From Nautilus pompilius (taxonomy: Eukaryota > Mollusca > Cephalopoda > Nautilida > Nautilidae): a stretch of 64,000 nucleotides of DNA. Below the pieces are notes generated by a model. The model searched no databases and was not told the DNA's origin. It worked only from the letters and a program-made list of their open reading frames with translations. The translations under genes and the position numbers were made by a program. The stretch covers positions 2,666,001 to 2,730,000 of the forward strand of contig JACATO010000304.1 of assembly GCA_018389105.1 (NCBI GenBank), written 5' to 3'. This document shows, piece after piece, positions 52,101 through 60,700 of this stretch. Position 1 is the stretch's first letter. Each line of letters starts with the position of its first letter.

Positions 52101-54642
52101 AATCATCTGGGACATGTTTAAAACTCATCTAGTAGATGAAGTAATAATTAAAGTTCGATCGCATAACATCGAGATCGCAGTGGTTTCCGGCAGTCTTAGC
52201 GTGATACAGTCATTAGATATCTGCATTAACAAGTCTTTCAACAATAGCACGAGCGATTAAATGCAAGAGAGAGGAAACCACACACCAAGGGAAGCGGCCT
52301 GCTTCGACGTAAGCCACGTAGATGCTTAGAATGAACTTGAAATCAATAATTTCTGAAATGTGAAATTTCGAATGTAGTCGATGTTACAGAAAAAATTTAT
52401 GAAATGACGACGCTAATGTGACCGCTGATAAAACCGTAGCTTATGCTGGTGACGACGATGACTGATCAATCATTACGACGATGTTGTACAGCCAGATGAC
52501 TGGAACAAGTTATTCGGCGCTTCAAATGATGACAAAAGTGATTTTTATGGATTTTAATGTCCATTTAGTTCCAAAAACATTTTCGATTTTGTGCTCATGT
52601 AATAAATCATTCTTGCCTATTTTGAATTAGATAACATTCTGGATTTTGTTTTGCTCTTTGTTTCATAATTTGTGAACCAAGATCGAGCATCACTTTTAAC
52701 TCTTCAGAAAGGTTATTCATGCAAAAGTTGACCCCTAAATTTAAGCTCCACTCTTACACGGGTATATACGGTATTTAAAATTGGTTTGAAAAGAATTACG
52801 ATACATGTCTCTCATGAATGTTACTATAAAAAGTCAATTACATCACGCATGGACCATTGACTTTATGTGTTATGTCGTTAAAAGGATACCATCACATTAT
52901 AGGTGTTCACCGGTTTAAAATATCTGATAATGACCTCATCCGGAAATACTTTTGTAAAAGAGGTGTAACGGGAAACATGCGCGTATCTTTATATCTAGGA
53001 TATTGCTGACACACCGTTTTTAATGACGTCAAGGAGAATAGTTGACGGGAAGTACAAATTAGATGGATTAGCCGCCTTGGCTGGACTGAAGAGCTTCCTT
53101 CAATCGAAAAAAAACTTACCTGTTTATGACCACGCCATGTTTTTCACAGAGTAAGTACAAAATTATTCGTTTGTTTTTCTAATATTGTGGTTCCGCCAGT
53201 ACTCCCAATAAAAAATAAGAGTTACAAAAAGTACATCGCATTTTAATATAAACATTTTATTTCCAGGTTTTGTTTAATTTTTTAGATTAATAAAAATGTG
53301 ATGCTTCATTATATTTTATATAATAAGTCTTCAAAGAGCTGGTTGTAAGAATGCACCAAAATAGTAATTTTTAATTTAACCCTCCATTTAATGTGCAGTA
53401 TTTACGTAGTAAACCAAAGATTGCTATTAAAGGTTACTTTTTACAAATATTTCACGTTTTAGGTACTAATTTTATGACAAGGATGTCCTATTATAATCCT
53501 CTTTATTTTATACAAAGATAGTATCATCTAGGCCTTTATTTGCATAATAAAGCAATAAAAATAAATTTAAAGACACGAATATTTTTTTAAAAGAAATCAG
53601 ACCGTAATTATGTATATTAGTTGATCCGGTAACAAGGAGGGTTATGCTATAAAGAGAAATATGGTGCGCCTACAAATAAGTCTTTGATAACAAACTGTTC
53701 TCGAAGCCAAAGATACAACAGGAGAAAGAGTAATTTTTGCTAATTATTTTTGTAAACACTTCCAGCATTACCTCTTGTCGCTGTTACTGCATCAGTAATG
53801 TCACCAAGGCTGCAGCAGTCACAATGTAAACAAATCACGTGACGTACTAGGCATTTTCAACATTTTCATGTCTCATAAAATTAAAGAAATATAAAATGTT
53901 ATTATTTTATTAAATTTTTCACAAAATTATAATTATGTAAATTTTTATTATTAATGAGATTACAGGTTATAGTATACCCTTGTTTTTTCTCCTTCAGCTA
54001 TGAAACATTCAACATTGAAAATAGAATTTTGGGTAAGTAAGAGACACTTCGTGACTGACTTAAGCATGAATGGTGCTCACATATGAACCGTAACAATCAC
54101 ATCAATCGTTCATTCTCTCGACGGGTGAAGCTCCCAATTTTTGGTTGTGGGGTTCCGTCGTTTCCAACTTTTATCAACAGTAACAAAAGCGGAAAACACT
54201 CGATAATTTAAAAAAAAATGAATTTCATCCTTTTTGCGACAGATCGATTAATTTTGTTTGCGATGATAACTAGGAACCGCTTAAGCTGATCGACGTAATT
54301 AACTAGCCATTGTTGTAACGTCGAGTCTTCCTTATCGCTCTTTGCAGGAAGTACATTTGCTGCAGGGATTTGCTCGGATTCTCGAGCTTCGCTGATCGTG
54401 GATCATGGTGCCTACACTTCCGCCGGAACTGCTTCTCATGAACTTGCGCACAAGTGAGCTATTCAGAAATTCTAAAATGCCTACCTTTTCAATTAAAGAT
54501 TAAACTGATTCTATGATGAATGATTCTACTCTCGTACACTGCCAAAAAATGTTTTTATGAAAATATATTTATTGGTTATTAATTACTTTAGCTTGTTTGC
54601 TAGCTAAATTTACATTTTTCTATTATTATTATCTAAATTCCT

Positions 54643-54673
<31 letters not shown>

Positions 54674-54690
54674 ACTACTACTACTACTAC

Positions 54691-54742
<52 letters not shown>

Positions 54743-57700
54743 TCAAAAGGAAGATAAGTTACTAAAAAATGTAAAATATATGGAGTTTTTTCAAAAAAAT
54801 CTATCAATTAAACTTCTAAGCGATACCCGTTTTAGTTCAAACTTTTGCCGCTATTTATTTGGTAAACCACTAAAATAAATTGTAAGTTTGTTCTTCTTTA
54901 AATTTACATTGACAGTTTGGGAGTAACCTACCACGATGGAGATGGGGATGCGCGTGGCTGTTCCTCAGAGAAGCATTACATCATGTCTCCCTCCGTAGCT
55001 GTGCTAAACAGCAGCACCAAGGAATATGGCTTCAAGTTTTCCACTTGCTCCGTGTCTCAGCTCAGAGCACAGCTGGCCAGTCTTGGAGACAGGTGAACAT
55101 TCTTTCACCTTGTAAATTTCTTAAAAAATAACAGTTATCCGAAATAAATATTTGAATACTGCATATAACAGCAACCAGACTATGCCCGTCGGTGCCCCTG
55201 GCGCTTCCTTCCCTAACCGTTATATCTCCGAGTTTGACTTTTAAGCCCAGAATAAAATGGATTTAAATCAAATGCAGCGCATCATCAAAAAAGCGAATTA
55301 GAAACACGAGGGCCTGAGAGTGTTAATGTTTATCTGTCCATGTGTTCACCCTACTAAATCTGTTTGTAACTATCGGCATAGGACTCGGGAAATACTCAGT
55401 TACATTTTCTTTAATTATGGTTAGAATTACATCGTTTTGCACTCGAAAAATGTTAAAAAAGTAAACTTTAAATGGGTTAATTTAAGTTATTTTTCAAACT
55501 TACGGAAATGTACAGGGCTGCTCCAGATAATCTTCTTTAAAAGACTTACCTGTTTTCACGGACGCTTCACTAATATGATATGTAACTGATTTAAAAAAAA
55601 AATTAAAGGAAAAAGGGAAATTTCCTCAAAACCCCATAATCAAGGTAAATTTCCTTTATTAAATTTTTTAAAATATATTTTCAGACAAAAGAATTGCCTA
55701 TCTAACTTTGCTTCCACGAAAAACGAGGCAGAATTTTCGACTTTCATGGAGTTACTGCCGGGACAGATGGAAGATGTCCACGGTCAGTGCCGTCACATGT
55801 ACGGACCACAGTCTTTCATGTGTGTAAGTGTTCCATTTAGTGGATTCCCTTTATAAACTACCAAATTATCGCCTTTCTAGTCTTTCATTATTTTCAGAAG
55901 TATTCTTTTTATGCACAAAGAGGAAGCCATAAGAATTAAGATTATTTTGACATAAATCAAAGAAGATTAAAAATTAAGTTACGTTTGAAACTACAATAAT
56001 AAAGCAGGTGAAAATTAATCTATATTAAAACAGAACTAAAATCAGGAAAACCAAAATGAAAGGATAACAAATAGGATGGGGAAAAAAACAACTTTTCTTT
56101 GTAATCCACCCAAAAGCAATAACAACAAAAACAGGACCAAATCAACTAAAAAATATCAACAAAAATCAAATAAATAGAAAGGAATAAGCTAAATAAATTT
56201 GCATGATACTGCTAGTGATGGATGTGTGAGGAAGCAATAAAGAAAGTTATTAATCTCAACACCTTTTTTAATTTAAGAAGTAGATCTCCAAAATATTTTT
56301 GTACACCTAGTTATTTTATGTACTCTTTCCTCCAGTAGAATCTAATTCCATTGGTTCGTAGGCTAAATTAAGAAATGTAAAATTGAAGAAGCTAGGAAAC
56401 AAAAATTTGTTGGTCTAAATGACATTGCCATTGATTTCACTCCGTTACGCTATCCTGACTTCAAAATGTTCCCGATGGCTGACTGCGGCGTATGGAAATT
56501 CGTAATTCTACCGACTTGTTTAAATGGTAACGAATGGATGATTTGCAATTCTACCAAGACACGTTTATTTAATTTTTTTATCGAAATCAAAAATGGAAAA
56601 AAATGTATTTGTGGAAAATAGTAAGTAACATATTAAAGTTATAAAAGTTAATGGATAAAGATTCACCACTGACTAATAAATTCTGCATATGCCACTTTTG
56701 GGGGTGTAAAAGTATCCGGGTTATTGATCACGTGGCTCCATCTCCATAGCGAGGCTAGTATTGTTACGAGCGCCACGTCAGAAAATCAAGTCTATCGTAG
56801 GTTGTTTCCATTCACATCCTGCTAAAAACATTTTTTTCTTTCTTTATTATTATATTTATTGCTTTCCATTTCAGCTTCAGTTTTAATAGTTAAAATTGTT
56901 CTTCTTTGTTTAAGTTAAAATTTAAATAATTTCACCCTGTTTCTAGCCACCGTCGAGTCCCTCGGAGATCTGCTACAAGATGCTCTGCTACGTCCCAGGC
57001 ACCAAACGATGTGTGGCAAAAAGTGAACAAAAGGCAGCCCTAGGTACACCGTGTGGTCACAAAAAGGTGGGTCATTTGTATTGATCCTGCTTCAAATTTT
57101 TCAGAATCCGTGGGGAAAACGCACTAAGTAAAAAAATAAATAAGAGACTGCAGCGATATATCCCCCATTAAAACCATTATTTGGGTTCTTATAGTATTAC
57201 AGGGCTTTAATTTTAGGAAGGATCGTTTTATATATATATAATCAAAATGGCCTGACTCTAGGAAGTTTTCTTTGTTAGTTCTTTTACTAACTCACCTGCG
57301 AATATCCGACCTGGTCAGAACAATGCCTATTGTACTCGTACATATTACTTTGTTACTTAAAAAACACACCACTGATTATTATTCAATTGGTAACCGAATC
57401 TACAAAATTATCTGTCTGTTTGGAACTGGAATTTCTAATACCAACAGAACCCTTACAGTTGACTAAACAATGATCAGAGACAACATACAGCACTAATATT
57501 TCAGGCCGATTCCCAAAGGCTGCATTCAGTAACCTTTTCATTTACTTCTATTCTTTATTGACATAACCCGTATGTTATATACAGCGTGTGTAAAAATTAA
57601 ATGCCATATAGTACACTGTGAGTACTCATGCAAGCAGTGAGAAAGTGCTACACCCCCTGGACTATAAAAGGCTAGGCGGCGATGTCAGTGCAGTGTGGAT

Positions 57701-60700
57701 AAATTGCGGTGATTACTATGGATTTTGTAAAAGATCACACAATAAGCTTATAGAAAATGAAATTTTAGATAGTGAAGACTACTCAACGTGACAGATTTCA
57801 GTCCGACATTATGTTTCAGGAGGATCTGTAAGCAAAACTGTCCAAAAGGGTAAAGTACCCCAGAGTGGGCTCTCTACGTGATAGACTACATTAGTGCTTG
57901 CGTAGCTTCCCGAAAACCTTTGATAAAGAGAGGAAACCAAACGGCGAGGCTGAAATGAGCACCAGATGCGAATCAGGGAGATGACCAAACCTGGAAGATG
58001 ATGCCATCTACAGGTGATTTCAACTTTGGACTGTTTGACGATAATCAGCGACAGTTTGTTGGTGGACGGACTGGAGAGCGGTATAACATTCGATTGTACA
58101 ATAGCTACAATGAAATCAGCCAATAGTGTCGGAGATTTGCACAAGAACGAAGATATACTGACCAGTGGGCAGGTTCTAATCAATCATGCCATTCTCCCAG
58201 AAAGACATCTTTTTGGAAGTGAATTCATCTTTCAAAATTTCAACCTGACAATGACCCCCAAGCATATAGCCAATGTGGTAAGAGTTATCTGAAAAGTAAA
58301 GAGGGTTATGGAACACTTAAAAAGATACTTCTAAACCTGCACCAAAGTCCTGATATGAACATCGTTGCGCATATATGGGGATATATGGCTATTGACGAAG
58401 TCAGACGGCAACCAGACACTTTGGATGATTTGTAGATACTAACAGGATATTTTGGACAGCAGTTCACAGTCATACATTGATAACCTGTATGGGAGAATGA
58501 AAACAAGTAGTCATTTATATAAAGCAAAAGGCTCACATACCAAATTGTGCAACACATTCATTTTGTTTTTTGTATATTTTCTATAATAATGCAAAATGTA
58601 TGCGTTACACACGTCTCGGTTGCAACTATTCACTAGTTGTGCCTATTCTACGTGTGATTTCATAATTATCTCCAATACTTAGATTATAAACCTTAAAGGT
58701 AAACGAACACGATATCCATGTCTCATAACTGTAATGTACTGCTACAATAACCTAGGCTTCCAAAGCATTAATTACTAAATGATTCTTGATATACTTCTAC
58801 TACTATTTCTTCTCTCAGGACTATAAACTCTCATCCGTTCTGTGATACTAAACTTACAAATTACAGTATAAATTAAGCTTCAAAGTACATATTACTGCAT
58901 TTGGTGTACAAGTAATTTATTTATAAACTGTAAAATGTACAATTTCTGTAAATCGGATAATGTTTAATTTTTACAAAATAGACTGAAATTGGCGGTTATA
59001 GATGCTCCAGATATCGTATATTTTCTGTCTGTCTGTCTGTTTCAGTGGTGTGTGCTGGGAAACTGTGTGGCTAACAGCACGGCCGTATCTGCTCCAGGTA
59101 AGGTTTTACATTTTTCCCTTATTTTACTGAGAACTTCTATAATCACCTAAGAAGCAGGAACGCGCACCTGTCTGTCCCTGGCCTGATCCTTGTTTTGTGG
59201 GTCAGCCTAAGTAAAAAATCTGGAGGGTTTAGCCAGAATTCGGTACTTTCTCATTTTGTGTTTACTCGTTTTTCAGATCGCTTTTCGTTTGTTGTTTTCA
59301 GACAGGAAAAAGGGGGTAAAAGGCGAGGTACTCTGGGGGTTAGGGGGCGCTGACCGTTCGCTTTCCTCCAGCTCCTGGCGGACAGCTCAGCCCTCTCGTC
59401 GTTTCGCGTGTTAGCTATAATTTGCCATCGCTTAGCTGAAATAAAACCACCACCTCGATTGGAGCTTTTCTCTGCGTCCAAAGAATTAAATGATGCTTTA
59501 CTTTAATTGTACACTATAACTAATCTTCCTAGGAGCCTTGCATAAGACACCTGTCTCCCAGCATAAACTAAGCTAAATATAAACATCACAAACAACGTTT
59601 TGCCTTGCAGACGACTGTCCGTACCCCGACCTGCCCGCTCTTGTCGACTGCTCCAAGGCATCACCTGCAATTTGCCGAGACAAACGGTTTTACAAACGTT
59701 GTTGTCACTCGTGTAATCAAGGTAAGAAGAATTATTATATCATTTTCTAGCCAAATGCAGGTAAAGTTTACAGCGATTAAAACTCGTCCATGTCTTAGCC
59801 TCTGTTGTCTGAGGTTGAGAGTTGTGTTTACTAGAATAAATCTGAACTGCTTTTCCTTTTTACAAACCACTAATTTTCTACAGTACAGATGAAATTATTT
59901 TCTGGTTACCTTGTATTAGATCATATGTGTACCTTTTGACTTCTCTAGTAGCATTTCATTTTCTAATTTATTGTTGAATCAGAAACAAGCCAATGAATAT
60001 ATTTCAGTGTTGGAGACGACGATCTCTGCTTTTATAAATGTATCGCTGCGATAAGATACAGTCTGTTCGTATTTGTGGACCGAGGAAGTTCCATTTTAAA
60101 GATTATTCTTTGTTTAAGTATGCAAATTCATATTAAGATATTTTTTGACAATACTTTATTATTTTGGGAAACTGGTTGTTTTATTCAAATAGAAATTCAG
60201 AACTAAGGATTTTATCGTTGGCATAAATAGTTTCAACGACCATTCATTTGTTAGTAAGAATAAAAACTTAGATTGCATGTTTCATTTTATTACGAAAATA
60301 AGAAAATAACTTTTTTTAAGAAGTAGAGATTATTTCATGCAATTTCCATGGTCCATGTGATAAGTTGGTAACTTCATCGCATTACGAGTGAGATGTTAAT
60401 GGTGAACCAATAGAAAACTGCCCCTTATAACGCCGATAAGACAGTCCAAAAATGGCCCTTCTTGATCTTATTTTTGATTTAAAATTATATTTAATGAATT
60501 AATATTTAATAGAGATCAAGCATTAACTTTGCAACCTCAGCCATACGGTCGGTCATAGATCCGCACTGTTTCTTAGAGCGCATTTTAAATCAGTTCTACC
60601 CATATGTTGTTGTGATGTGGACCCGCAGTGAATCGGGGTCACGGACCACGACTCTTGCTTTTGTTATTTTGTACGCCTGAATGAGCAGTTTATCTGAGGA

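Noticed and set aside
53034-53150. Use of AG at 53032-53033 or 53035-53036 as acceptor for exon 8
   Set aside because: Both put the exon in a frame with an early stop. The AG at 52997-52998 is in phase and gives the expected DIADTPFLM start.
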